NCBI GenBank assembly: GCA_947476275.1
Contig: CANJPQ010000033.1
Span: 1 to 46,902, forward strand
Length of the DNA: 46,902 bases
DNA from: Fidelibacterota bacterium
GTDB taxonomy: Bacteria > Pseudomonadota > Alphaproteobacteria > Rhodospirillales > Rhodospirillaceae
Reading direction: 5' to 3'
Under the pieces are notes generated by a model. The model was not told the origin of the DNA and ran no database searches. It worked only from the letters and a program-made list of their open reading frames with translations. Shown one piece after another: positions 17,597 to 24,716 of the stretch (positions within the stretch are counted from its first letter, which is position 1; each line of letters begins with the position of its first letter). Both the position numbers and the translations under genes were made by a program.

Positions 17597-18070
17597 TTAC
17601 AGCGCCGCGGTCTGCGCATAGCGCGCCGCACCGGCGGCGGCGACGATCGCGCTATGGGTGGCGGTGGGCACGGCGGCGTCCGCGTCCGGCGCGGTGGGTG
17701 CTGCGTCGTCAACGCCCGCGGCGGCGGCCGTGCTGCGCTTCTCCTGCATCTTGATCATCTCCTTAGAGATCATGTCGGAGATGCCGAGCTTGCCGGACTT
17801 GGAGATTTCCTTGCCGTATTCCTGGTTCAGTAGGCTGCGCCAGGTCTCTTCCGCCTGGCCGCCGCCGAACGTCTTGTCGGATTTGAGGCCGGCCGACATG
17901 TATTCCATCATCTGGCCGACGAAGAACGCCTCGAACTTCTTGGCGGTCTCTTTGACCTTCTCGGGCGACTGTGCGGTCGCGAGCTTCGACGCGCGCGACT
18001 GCAGCGCAGCGGCGGTGCTGCTCTGGGCGGCGTCCTGGGCGGCGCTGGCGAGGAGGGCGTTGTCGATCAT
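17597..18070 (-). CDS. flgJ: FlgJ-type rod-binding protein
   Basis: A 157-residue protein with the rod-binding motif region (AKKFEAFFVGQMMEYMSAGL, SDKTFGGGQAEETWRSLLNQ, EYGKEISKSGKLGISDMI). It matches only the N-terminal half of enteric FlgJ; the muramidase domain is absent, as is common in alphaproteobacteria, so cell-wall opening must be done by another enzyme. ATG 18070 overlaps the flgI stop by one base (TGATG), indicating translational coupling. A GTG one codon upstream is also possible. Confidence 0.88.
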   Translation of the reverse strand: MIDNALLASAAQDAAQSSTAAALQSRASKLATAQSPEKVKETAKKFEAFFVGQMMEYMSAGLKSDKTFGGGQAEETWRSLLNQEYGKEISKSGKLGISDMISKEMIKMQEKRSTAAAAGVDDAAPTAPDADAAVPTATHSAIVAAAGAARYAQTAAL

Positions 18071-19233
18071 CACATCACCTGCAGTTCGGCTTGCAGCGCG
18101 CCCGAGGCCTTGATGGCCTGCAGGATCGAGATCATGTCGCGCGGGCCGACACCCAAAGCATTCAGCCCGTTGACGAGCTCCTGCAGGCTCACGCCCGTGT
18201 TCACCACAGTCAGCTTCTTGTCTTCACCCTCGTCCACCTGGATGTCGGTGCGGGGAACGACTTGAGTCGTGCCGGTTTCGGAGAATGGCGCCGGCTGCGA
18301 GACTTGCGGCGTTTCGGTAACGCGGATGGTCAGGTTGCCCTGCGCAATCGCCACGGTGGAGATGCGCACGTCGTCGCCGATCACTACCACGCCGGTGTTT
18401 TCGTCGATCACCACGCGCGCCACATGATCCGGCTCGACCTTGAGCCCTTCGATCTTGGTCATCAGGTCGACGTTGGACCCTTCGTAGCCTTCCGGCATGA
18501 CCATCTTCACGGTGCCAGAATCGATCGGCATCGCCACGGCCGTGCCGAGGAACGCATTCACGGCGTCGGCGATGCGGCGGGCGGTCGTCAGGTCCGGATT
18601 GCGCAGCGCCAGGTTCATGTTCTTCAAGCTCGCGAGCTTGAAATCGACTTCGCGTTCGACGATCGCACCCGACGGGATGCGCCCCGACGTCGGCACGCCG
18701 CGCACGATGCTCGCGGCAGCGCCCTGCGCGGCAAAGCCGCCGATCTGCACTTGGCCTTGCGCGACCGCATACACTTCACCGTCGGCCCCCAGCAGCGGGG
18801 TGACGGCCAGCGTGCCGCCCTGCAGCGAGGTGGCGTTACCGAGCGAGCTCACCGTGATGTCGATGCGGCTGCCGTTGCGGGCGAACGGCTGCATGGTGGC
18901 GGTGACGATCACCGCCGCCACGTTGGAGGTATCGAGAATGTCGGCGCGGACGTTGATGCCCAAGCGCTCAAGCATGCCGATCAAGCTTTCCTTGGTCGGC
19001 GCAATTTTCTTCAAGTCGTCGCCGGAGTTCTTCAAGCCCGTCACCAGGCCGTAGCCGACCAGCTGGTTGTCGCGCACGCCCTCGAAGCCCGCGAGATCCT
19101 TGATGCGCGATGTCGCATGCGCCTGGCTCGAGAATGCGATCAGCACCGCGAACATCACCACGTGGATGCAAACGAACCACAGGCGGTCGATCAGACCGGA
19201 GGTGGAGGCGTAGGCGGCGAACGGACGGCTCAT
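18070..19233 (-). CDS. flgI: FlgI, flagellar P-ring protein
   Basis: A 387-residue precursor of the periplasmic P-ring subunit. After a signal peptide (FAVLIAFSSQAHA) comes the FlgI start SRIKDLAGFEGVRDNQLVGY, followed by the family blocks (SLGNATSLQGGTLAVTPLLG, VVIGDDVRISTVAIAQGNL, ELVNGLNALGVGPRDMISIL). The frame is open to 19290, but ATG 19233 has GAGG nine bases upstream and is preferred. It is the first gene of the operon leading to flgL. A sigma-54 promoter lies at 19310-19325. Confidence 0.95.
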   Translation of the reverse strand: MSRPFAAYASTSGLIDRLWFVCIHVVMFAVLIAFSSQAHATSRIKDLAGFEGVRDNQLVGYGLVTGLKNSGDDLKKIAPTKESLIGMLERLGINVRADILDTSNVAAVIVTATMQPFARNGSRIDITVSSLGNATSLQGGTLAVTPLLGADGEVYAVAQGQVQIGGFAAQGAAASIVRGVPTSGRIPSGAIVEREVDFKLASLKNMNLALRNPDLTTARRIADAVNAFLGTAVAMPIDSGTVKMVMPEGYEGSNVDLMTKIEGLKVEPDHVARVVIDENTGVVVIGDDVRISTVAIAQGNLTIRVTETPQVSQPAPFSETGTTQVVPRTDIQVDEGEDKKLTVVNTGVSLQELVNGLNALGVGPRDMISILQAIKASGALQAELQVM

Positions 19234-19309
19234 CTGACAAGACCTCATCTCGACACGCGCGGGGACCACGAAAAGACACCCCGTGCGCACACAGTTCCGA
19301 AGCTATGTA

Positions 19310-19325
19310 TGCCAAAAGCGTGCCA
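19310..19325 (-). promoter_or_regulatory. Sigma-54 promoter of the flgI operon
   Basis: On the minus strand the sequence reads TGGCACG-CTTT-TGGCA: the -24 element is perfect and the -12 GC is exactly 10 bases from GG, with one deviation from TTGCA. It lies 77 bases before the flgI start. Sigma-54 drives class III flagellar genes in Caulobacter. Confidence 0.85.
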
Positions 19326-19339
19326 AGCCGGTGCGCAGC

Positions 19340-19362
19340 TAACGCTTTGATTCAAAGCGTTA
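19340..19362. promoter_or_regulatory. Perfect 23-base palindrome upstream of the sigma-54 promoter
   Basis: Ten-base arms TAACGCTTTG and CAAAGCGTTA are perfect around the centre ATT. The site is 15-37 bases beyond the -24 element of the flgI promoter, on the side toward fliX, followed by TTTTTA. It is a good candidate operator for a dimeric regulator; the alternative is a terminator-like hairpin. Confidence 0.6.
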
Positions 19363-19415
19363 TTTTTAAGCGTGCCTGCGGCGGCGACAGCCCGGTTTCG
19401 GCAGAACACGCCTCT

Positions 19416-19434
19416 CCCGGCAATTCTTGCCCGG
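19416..19434. promoter_or_regulatory. FlbD (ftr)-like enhancer candidate of flgI / fliX
   Basis: The core GGCAATTCTTGCC, flanked by CCC and CGG, is an inverted repeat (GGCAA / TTGCC). Its centre is 100 bases from the -24 element of the flgI promoter, a normal distance for a sigma-54 activator. The same 13 bases occur between fhlB and flgB, and an 11/13 match upstream of flgF. The assignment to an FlbD-like activator follows from Caulobacter and is inference. Confidence 0.6.
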
Positions 19435-19517
19435 TTGCGCCAGATGCGCCCCTGGGCGATGATTCCTCTCGTGCTTGCAGGCAGTTGCGGCACGTTGTTT
19501 CGGAAGGCCAGGGTTAG

Positions 19518-19970
19518 GTGAAAGTCGAAGGTCCGAAGTCCTCTGCGCGGGCGGGCCAGGTCGGTAAGGCCAAGGGCCCCAGCGGCCCGTCCTCGGCCGG
19601 CGCGTTTGCGTCCGAATTGGATAAAGTCGCCGGCGCCGAAGATGAGGATGCCGCGCCCGCGGTTGAGGGCGGCAGCGGCGTCGTGGGGATCGGCGGAATC
19701 TTTGCCGCCCAGAACGTCAACGATCAGGACTCAAGCCCGCAGGAACGCCGCCGCCGCGCCCAGCGCGGTATCGACATCCTCGATCGGCTGGAAGAGGTGC
19801 GGCGCGGGCTGTTGCTGGGCACCATCCCCAAGGACCGCCTGGCCGATCTGGCGCGCATGGTGCGCGAGAAGCGCGAGCGGGGGGCAGACCCTGTGATCTC
19901 GCGGCTGCTCGACGAGATCGAGCTGCGCGCCTCGGTGGAGCTTGCCAAGCTCGGCCTCCCGGTTGGGTAA
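19518..19970 (+). CDS. fliX: FliX, flagellar assembly regulator
   Basis: A 150-residue FliX-family protein. The N-terminal half is low-complexity (Gly, Ala, Ser); the C-terminal half carries the conserved block (AQRGIDILDRLEEVRRGLLL, LADLARMVREKRERGADP, LLDEIELRASVELAKLG). In Caulobacter FliX couples completion of the class II basal body to FlbD activity. It starts at GTG 19518 and is divergent from flgI, the same arrangement as in Caulobacter. The 284-base space between them holds the sigma-54 promoter, the 23-base palindrome and an ftr-like site. Confidence 0.92.
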   Translation: MKVEGPKSSARAGQVGKAKGPSGPSSAGAFASELDKVAGAEDEDAAPAVEGGSGVVGIGGIFAAQNVNDQDSSPQERRRRAQRGIDILDRLEEVRRGLLLGTIPKDRLADLARMVREKRERGADPVISRLLDEIELRASVELAKLGLPVG

Positions 19971-19988
19971 GGCAATCCCCGCGTAAAT

Positions 19989-20008
19989 TTATTGTTTTCT
20001 TACAATAA
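19989..20008. repeat. AT-rich hairpin between fliX and dksA
   Basis: Arms TTATTGT and ACAATAA are perfect around TTTCTT, 19 bases after the fliX stop. It may end fliX transcription or belong to the dksA control region. Confidence 0.4.
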
Positions 20009-20119
20009 GTTACCAACTTTCCCCCAAACGGCTCGGCGGGGAAAGGCGTGCTTGCGGCGCAGGTGCACTCCACATATATTCCGCCCGCTTCACGGGCCGC
20101 CCTAGGGGTTAATTCGCCG

Positions 20120-20536
20120 ATGAACATCACGGTTGCACCGGACTACCGTCCTTCCGAGAAGGAACCGTTCATGAACGCGAAGCAGCAGGAGTACTTCCGT
20201 CGCAAGCTGCTCGCCTGGCGCGCTGAACTACTCAAAGAATCCGAAGAAACCCTCGAAAGCCTTCAAGAAGGCGGCCTGCAAGAGCCGGATCTCGCCGACC
20301 GCGCTTCGGCGGAGATGGAGCGTTCGCTCGAACTGCGTACGCGCGATCGCGCCCGCAAACTCATCGCCAAGATCGACGCCGCGCTCCAGCGCATCGAAGA
20401 CGGCTCTTACGGGTACTGCGAAGAAACCGGTGAGCCCATCAGCCTGAAGCGTCTCGAGGCGCGGCCGATCGCCACCCTCAGCCTGGAAGCCCAGGAGCGC
20501 CACGAGCGCATGGAACGCACGCACCGTTCCGACTAA
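20120..20536 (+). CDS. dksA: DksA-family transcription factor, one-cysteine type
   Basis: A 138-residue DksA protein, which binds the RNA polymerase secondary channel and with ppGpp adjusts promoter choice. The coiled coil spans about 25-90 (QEYFRRKLLAWRAELLKESE, DLADRASAEMERSLELRTR, with the tip Asp/Ala DLADRASAE). The zinc-finger region YGYCEETGEPISLKRLEARP keeps only one of the four cysteines of E. coli DksA, so it should fold without zinc, as described for some alphaproteobacterial DksA proteins. ATG 20120 gives an N-terminus like alphaproteobacterial relatives (YRPSEKEPFM); ATG 20171 is an alternative. Confidence 0.93.
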   Translation: MNITVAPDYRPSEKEPFMNAKQQEYFRRKLLAWRAELLKESEETLESLQEGGLQEPDLADRASAEMERSLELRTRDRARKLIAKIDAALQRIEDGSYGYCEETGEPISLKRLEARPIATLSLEAQERHERMERTHRSD

Positions 20537-20704
20537 AGCCGCGCGGTTTCATCCGCACGCCTGCAACCAGCAATCGCAGACGGCCCGCAGCAATGTCCCG
20601 GTGCGGGCGCCGCACCGGCCGCACCGACGGCTAAAGCTTTGGATGCTCGCGGTCCGTCAGACCGCACGCGTGACGGCATCAACGGGAATTGTGTTTCGAA
20701 ATGC

Positions 20705-20732
20705 AAAAGGGCGCTTCCTTTCGGAAGCACCC
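20705..20732 (-). terminator. Terminator-like hairpin, minus strand
   Basis: On the minus strand GGGTGCTTCC and GGAAGCGCCC pair with one mismatch around GAAA, followed by TTTT. It lies beyond the stronger terminator at 20834-20873, so it may be a backup or the end of a separate small transcript. Confidence 0.5.
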
Positions 20733-20833
20733 TATGCGCGCGATAGCGAAAAGTGGGGTCCGGCCAGTCGGCCGAAGGCCGACCCTTATATAGAAGCGCG
20801 CCTTCGCGCGCAGGCGGTCATCGCGCGCCACCT

Positions 20834-20873
20834 AAAAAACGCAGAATGGCGTCTCCTTTCGGAGACGCCATTC
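20834..20873 (-). terminator. Intrinsic terminator of the second flaF-like gene
   Basis: A perfect 13-base stem (minus strand GAATGGCGTCTCC / GGAGACGCCATTC) around GAAA, then a six-T run after a short gap. It is 33 bases past the stop codon of the minus-strand gene at 20906-21259. Confidence 0.85.
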
Positions 20874-20905
20874 GGGAACGGTAAGTTCAGTTTGCGCCAG
20901 CGCCG

Positions 20906-21259
20906 TTAGGCGCTGCGCTTTTCCAACAGGCCTTCGGAGATCTGCAGGTTGGCGTTGGTGAGCGCGTCGATGGATTTCGCGCTGGCGCCGTTCTGCATCT
21001 CGAAAGTCTTCTGGGCCACGAAGCTAGACAGGCGGATCAAGTTGTCCTTGATCGCGATGGGAAGCGGATTGTCCGCCTGCGACACGAGGGTGCGGATACC
21101 GACCCAAACTTGAAGATTATGATCGAGCGCCGCGGCGAGGCGCTTTTCGTCCTTCGACTCGAAGGAGCGCGAAATTTCGAGGGCCGCCTGGGTCAACGCG
21201 AGCGCGTCTTCTTCGAAGACTGTCAGCTCTTGATTCCAGCTCTGAGACATCATGTTCAT
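20906..21259 (-). CDS. FlaF-like protein, second copy
   Basis: A 117-residue helical protein that matches the pattern of the FlaF encoded at 3300-3710: LQVWVGIRTLVSQADNPLPI, IKDNLIRLSSFVAQKTFEM and SIDALTNANLQISEGLLEK align with LLWTIIQADLTDPENQLPPE, IKANVMSLSIFVDKQTTKAL and LDVLININRNLAAGL. Overall identity is low, so this is a divergent paralogue. FlaF regulates flagellin synthesis; this copy may act on another flagellin or partner. ATG 21259 has AGGGG eight to nine bases upstream; ATGs two and three codons on are alternatives. It is a single-gene unit with its own terminator. Confidence 0.65.
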   Translation of the reverse strand: MNMMSQSWNQELTVFEEDALALTQAALEISRSFESKDEKRLAAALDHNLQVWVGIRTLVSQADNPLPIAIKDNLIRLSSFVAQKTFEMQNGASAKSIDALTNANLQISEGLLEKRSA

Positions 21260-21451
21260 CCGTTTATTCCCCTGCTGTGAACTTACCGTGGTGTGGGGGG
21301 CGAGGTGGTTAACTCCGCTTTCCACAGCTGCCATCCTGACCGGCAAAGGTTAACAAAGCGTTTTACCATTGCGGGCTTTCCGAGATTCCGAATCGTTCAG
21401 GTTGCTCAGCTCAGTCTCGGTGATGGGTCTTAAGAAGTTGAAAACCCAGGC

Positions 21452-21485
21452 AAAAAAAGGAGCCGGTGGGAGGACCCACCGGCTC
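21452..21485 (-). terminator. Strong intrinsic terminator, minus strand
   Basis: Perfect 11-base stem GAGCCGGTGGG / CCCACCGGCTC around a 4-base loop, with a seven-base T run on the minus strand. It probably ends read-through from the flgF-flgH operon, or a small transcript starting near 21600, before the flaF-like gene. Confidence 0.85.
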
Positions 21486-21594
21486 GAGTTTGCTTCTGTG
21501 CCGCGGCCATGGTGTGCGGAGATGCAGAAGGGCCGGCGGTTAAGACTCGCCCAGAAGACGAGTCGGCTCCGCCGAAAGGAAAGCGACTAGAGGA

Positions 21595-21637
21595 GCATTT
21601 TCCGGCGAAGTGGACTCCGGTTCGCCGCCGAAAATGC
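21595..21637. repeat. Palindromic intergenic repeat element
   Basis: GCATTTTC and GGCGAA on the left pair with TTCGCC and GAAAATGC on the right around GTGGACTCCGG, with a small internal loop. The wording (GCATTTTCCGGCGAAGTGG, then ACAAAAAGCTAGGGCGTG) resembles dispersed palindromic elements I know from other alphaproteobacterial genomes. It is not duplicated in this window. Confidence 0.55.
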
Positions 21638-21645
21638 GACCAGAC

Positions 21646-21707
21646 AAAAAGCTAGGGCGTGCTCCAGAGGGGTTGCGTCAGCATTCATAGACGTGGTCAC
21701 GCCCTAG
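21646..21707 (-). terminator. Long-loop terminator at the end of flgH
   Basis: On the minus strand CTAGGGCGTG, which includes the flgH stop, pairs with CACGCCCTAG 36 bases on, followed by CTTTTTG. It coincides with the right part of the repeat element, so the repeat may serve as the operon terminator. Confidence 0.6.
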
Positions 21708-22462
21708 AACGGGAAGATGATGTCGAAGACCTGCTGGCCGTAGCGGGGCTGCTGCACGTCGGAGAGCGTGCCGCGGCCGCCGTAGGAGATCCGGGCTTCG
21801 GCGATCTTGTTCCAGGGAATGGTGTTGTCGGAGGCGATGTCTTCCGGACGGATGACGCCGGCGACCTGCAGTTCGCGCAGTTCGGCGTTCACGCGCACTT
21901 CCTGACGGCCGGCGACGGCCAGGTTGCCGTTCGGCAGTGTTTGCAGCACCACCGCGGCGAGCTGGATGTTCACCGTCTCACTGCGTTGGATCGCGCCCTT
22001 GCCTTCGAAGTCGCTTCCCGAGGTGGCCTGGACCGCCGCTTTGCCGGCGCGGCCGCCGGTGGCGGCATTGGTGCCCAGCATGCTCGAGCCGATGCCGAGC
22101 AGGTTCGGGAAGCTCGCGTTCTCGCTGACGTTCTGGCGCGTGCGGCGCGTGTCGTTGGCCAGCTGCGCGGTTTCGTTCTGGATGTTGACGGTCACGGTCA
22201 GCACATCGCCGACCTGTTTGGCGCGCTGGTCCTTGAAGAACGCGCGCGCACCCGGACGCCACAGGGAATTCGGGCTGGCTTCCAGCACGGTCGGCGTCGG
22301 CATCGGCATGCTGACGGGGCGGTAATCCTTCTGCTCGGTCGGATTCATGATCGGGCTGATCGCCGGCGCCTGGCCGATGCGCGAGAGCCGCTCGGCGGTG
22401 CTGCAGCCGGCCAACGTGCTGGCAGCGAGCAGGGCGAGGACGAGGCGGGAGGAAATTTTCAT
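21704..22462 (-). CDS. flgH: FlgH, flagellar L-ring lipoprotein
   Basis: A 252-residue precursor with a lipoprotein signal (LVLALLAASTLAGC, lipobox LAGC at about residue 20). The body has the FlgH blocks SLWRPGARAFFKDQRAKQVG, DVLTVTVNIQNETAQLAND, NLAVAGRQEVRVNAELRELQ and the C-terminal GQQVFDIIFPF. It forms the outer-membrane ring around the rod. ATG 22462 has AAGGAA upstream and opens the signal peptide; an upstream in-frame start at 22486 would spoil it. It is the last gene of the flgF-flgG-flgA-flgH operon. Confidence 0.95.
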   Translation of the reverse strand: MKISSRLVLALLAASTLAGCSTAERLSRIGQAPAISPIMNPTEQKDYRPVSMPMPTPTVLEASPNSLWRPGARAFFKDQRAKQVGDVLTVTVNIQNETAQLANDTRRTRQNVSENASFPNLLGIGSSMLGTNAATGGRAGKAAVQATSGSDFEGKGAIQRSETVNIQLAAVVLQTLPNGNLAVAGRQEVRVNAELRELQVAGVIRPEDIASDNTIPWNKIAEARISYGGRGTLSDVQQPRYGQQVFDIIFPF

Positions 22463-22492
22463 GGCACTGTTCCTTGCGTTCGGCATTTTTGC

Positions 22493-23851
22493 TTATTGCA
22501 TCGCGCTTTGCTGCGACACGACACGCACCGTGTTCGCATCGAGCACTTCGGCGATGACCGTGCTCTTGCTCTTGGCGTTGGTGACGCGGATGGCTTGCGA
22601 CAGGCCGCCGTCTTCCATCGCTTCGCCCTGTACCGTCAGCTTCATGGTGTTGGTGGCGTAGATGATGGTGATGAGCTTGCCGCGTGCGATCACGGTCTGG
22701 CGCGTGACGTCGACGTTGCGCAGCGACTGGCCGGCGCGGATCGGGCGCGTCGTGATGCGGCCCTGCACCAGCGCAGGATCGATGATCGCGCCGTAAGCCA
22801 CGTCGTTATCGGTGACGGAAACCCAGTTGATATCGTTCTTGCCGATGGCTTCGCCGCGGGCGAGATCGCGGGTGACGACCGCCATGGAGACCTGATGGAT
22901 CGCCGTCACTTCCGCGCGGCGGATCGGCGCGTTGGCGGCGATAAAGCTGCGCGGCGCCTTGCCGATAAGGTAGGTCGCGTCGGTCACTGCATCCTGCGGC
23001 AGATCGGCGGCGTTCACCGTCACCCACGCCAGGTGGGATTCGTGGATCACCGCATCGCGGCGCAGTTCCGCGCGCAGCACAGGCACTTCCACCAGCGTCA
23101 TGCGGGCGACCTCGCCGTTGCGGATCGGGCGGCCGGCACGCACCATGCCGCGCGGCGACTTGCCGATCAGCAGTGTGGCATCGGTGATGAAGTCGCCCTT
23201 CATCTCGTTTTCGGGAACGTCGCGTTGTTCGATCATCGCTTCGGTGATCACCTGCGTGCGGCTTGCATCGGCCTTCAGGACCGGGACGGTGAGGGTCGGC
23301 AGCGCAACGCCGCGCAGCTGGATATATTGCGGTCCGGCGACTTCGACGACCGCGCTGAAGCCTTTGGTGGCGGCGTCGTAGACGCTTTCGCGCACGGTGA
23401 TCGGGGAGGCTGCATCCATCGGCACCGTCAGTGTCGGCAGCACGCCTGCGGCACGCAGGCCGTAGTTCTCCGGCAGCCCTTTGAGCGCGAGTTCGGCTTT
23501 GATGGCGGCAAGGATGTCGCCGGGGCTGACCGTCTGTCCGGCGCGATAGATCACTGCGCGATCCATCGTGTCGGCGGGGCGCCACTCGAGTCCGTAGTTG
23601 CGGGCAATTGCGGCAAGCTGTTCGGCGGTGACAACCGTGCGCTGGCCGGGCGCCGGCGCGCGCATCACGATGCGGTCTTCGCCCGTCGGATGACCGGCGA
23701 ACAGATCGCCGAGGCGAACGTTCGCGGACGACACGGTGACCGATGAGATCGGCAACACCACGCCCGGCTCGGGGCCCAGGTTCGGCGCCGCGGCCGCCGG
23801 CGTTATGGCAACGCCGAGGGCCAGGGCTGAGAGTGCGAGGAAACGAAACAT
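22493..23851 (-). CDS. flgA: FlgA, P-ring assembly chaperone, enlarged
   Basis: A 452-residue periplasmic protein after a signal peptide (FLALSALALGVAITPAAAA). FlgA is a chaperone for P-ring assembly and the enteric protein has about 220 residues. Here the C-terminal part carries three tandem SAF-like units: VITEAMIEQRDVPENEM, VIHESHLAWVTVNAADL and AIGKNDINWVSVTDNDVAYG, each followed by a PIR- or RPI-containing strand. The end (KLITIIYATNTMKLTVQGEA) is the usual FlgA C-terminus. ATG 23851 is chosen over two GTGs upstream. It lies between flgG and flgH. Confidence 0.9.
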   Translation of the reverse strand: MFRFLALSALALGVAITPAAAAPNLGPEPGVVLPISSVTVSSANVRLGDLFAGHPTGEDRIVMRAPAPGQRTVVTAEQLAAIARNYGLEWRPADTMDRAVIYRAGQTVSPGDILAAIKAELALKGLPENYGLRAAGVLPTLTVPMDAASPITVRESVYDAATKGFSAVVEVAGPQYIQLRGVALPTLTVPVLKADASRTQVITEAMIEQRDVPENEMKGDFITDATLLIGKSPRGMVRAGRPIRNGEVARMTLVEVPVLRAELRRDAVIHESHLAWVTVNAADLPQDAVTDATYLIGKAPRSFIAANAPIRRAEVTAIHQVSMAVVTRDLARGEAIGKNDINWVSVTDNDVAYGAIIDPALVQGRITTRPIRAGQSLRNVDVTRQTVIARGKLITIIYATNTMKLTVQGEAMEDGGLSQAIRVTNAKSKSTVIAEVLDANTVRVVSQQSAMQ

Positions 23852-23892
23852 GACGATCACCACTAAAATCAGCTTGCTGCCGAACCGCTCGA

Positions 23893-24687
23893 TTAGCCGC
23901 CGAGGCGGGATAGGGTGGAGGACATCTCGTCGGCCGCGGTCACGACCTTCGAGTTCATTTCATAGGCACGCTGGGCGCTGATCAGGTTGGTGATTTCGGA
24001 CACCACGTTCACGTTCGAGCTTTCCAAAAATCCCTGGAGCAGCGAGCCGTAACCCGGCTTGCCCGGTGTGGAAATCGAGGGCTGGCCCGACGCGGGCGTC
24101 TGCAGCAGCATGTTGTTGCCGATGGCGTCCAAGCCGGCTTCGTTGGGGAACGTCGCGAGCTGGATCTGGCCGGCGGCGGTCGGGGCGACCACGCCGTCCT
24201 GCTTGTAGAACACCTGACCCTGCGGGTTGATGGTGATGCTGGTGGCATCCGTCGGGATCGCGCCGATGCCGCCCACGGTGAAGCCGTCGTGCGTGACGAC
24301 CTGGCCGGTGGGGGAAAGCTGGAACGATCCGTCGCGGGTGTAAGCGGTTTCGCCCGAGGGCAGCAGGACCTGGAAGTAGCCCTTACCCTGCAACGCGACG
24401 TCGAGGGAGTTGTCGGTCGACTGCAAGCTGCCTTGCTCGTTGATGCGATACACGGCGGCGGTCTTCACGCCGAGGCCGAGCTGCGCACCGGCGGGAACGA
24501 TCGTACCCGTGTCGGATGAGGTCGAGCCGACGCGACGCAGATCCTGGTACAACAGATCGTTGAACTCGGTACGGCGGCGTGTGTACGCCGTCGTATTCAT
24601 GTTCGCGATGTTGTTCGAGATCACTTCGACGTTGGTCTGCTGAGCCTGCATACCGGTGGCGGCGATCGTAAGAGCGCGAATGGCCAT
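23893..24687 (-). CDS. flgG: FlgG, distal rod protein
   Basis: A 264-residue protein of standard length for FlgG. The N-terminus has the rod signature (ALTIAATGMQAQQTNVEVIS, NNIANMNTTAYTRRRTEFND), the middle the hook-basal body fold (DVALQGKGYFQVLLPSGETA) and the C-terminus the matching helix (LESSNVNVVSEITNLISAQR). It forms the distal rod. It starts 30 bases after flgF in the same operon. Confidence 0.97.
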   Translation of the reverse strand: MAIRALTIAATGMQAQQTNVEVISNNIANMNTTAYTRRRTEFNDLLYQDLRRVGSTSSDTGTIVPAGAQLGLGVKTAAVYRINEQGSLQSTDNSLDVALQGKGYFQVLLPSGETAYTRDGSFQLSPTGQVVTHDGFTVGGIGAIPTDATSITINPQGQVFYKQDGVVAPTAAGQIQLATFPNEAGLDAIGNNMLLQTPASGQPSISTPGKPGYGSLLQGFLESSNVNVVSEITNLISAQRAYEMNSKVVTAADEMSSTLSRLGG

Positions 24688-24716
24688 GACTATGGTCCTC
24701 TTCTCTGCTTTTCGTA

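Larger units (their letters stand above)
20537..20905. other. Hairpin-rich intergenic stretch
   Basis: These 369 bases have no convincing gene on either strand. They hold two minus-strand terminator-like hairpins with the same GAAA loop (20705-20732 and 20834-20873) and, between them, palindromes GTCGGCC-GAA-GGCCGAC and GCGCG-CCTT-CGCGC, and a GCGAAAAGTGGGGTCCGG element that resembles dispersed intergenic repeats of alphaproteobacteria. A small RNA on the minus strand is possible but unsupported. Confidence 0.4.
21260..21703. other. Intergenic stretch with terminators and a repeat element
   Basis: These 444 bases between the flaF-like gene and flgH hold no convincing gene. They contain two GGTTAAC sequences (21307 and 21348), a CAAAGCGTT half-site (21354-21362) like the palindrome before flgI, two minus-strand terminators (21452-21485 and 21646-21707), a GACTCG / CGAGTC hairpin (21544-21564) and a palindromic repeat element (21595-21637). 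Confidence 0.5.

Noticed and set aside
21369-21590. Small plus-strand open frame of 72 codons
   Set aside because: It runs through the terminator hairpin at 21452-21485 and has no ribosome site or family features.
21659-23746. Open frame of 695 codons on the plus strand
   Set aside because: Antisense to flgH and flgA, which are certain from sequence; His/Arg/Gly-rich shadow.
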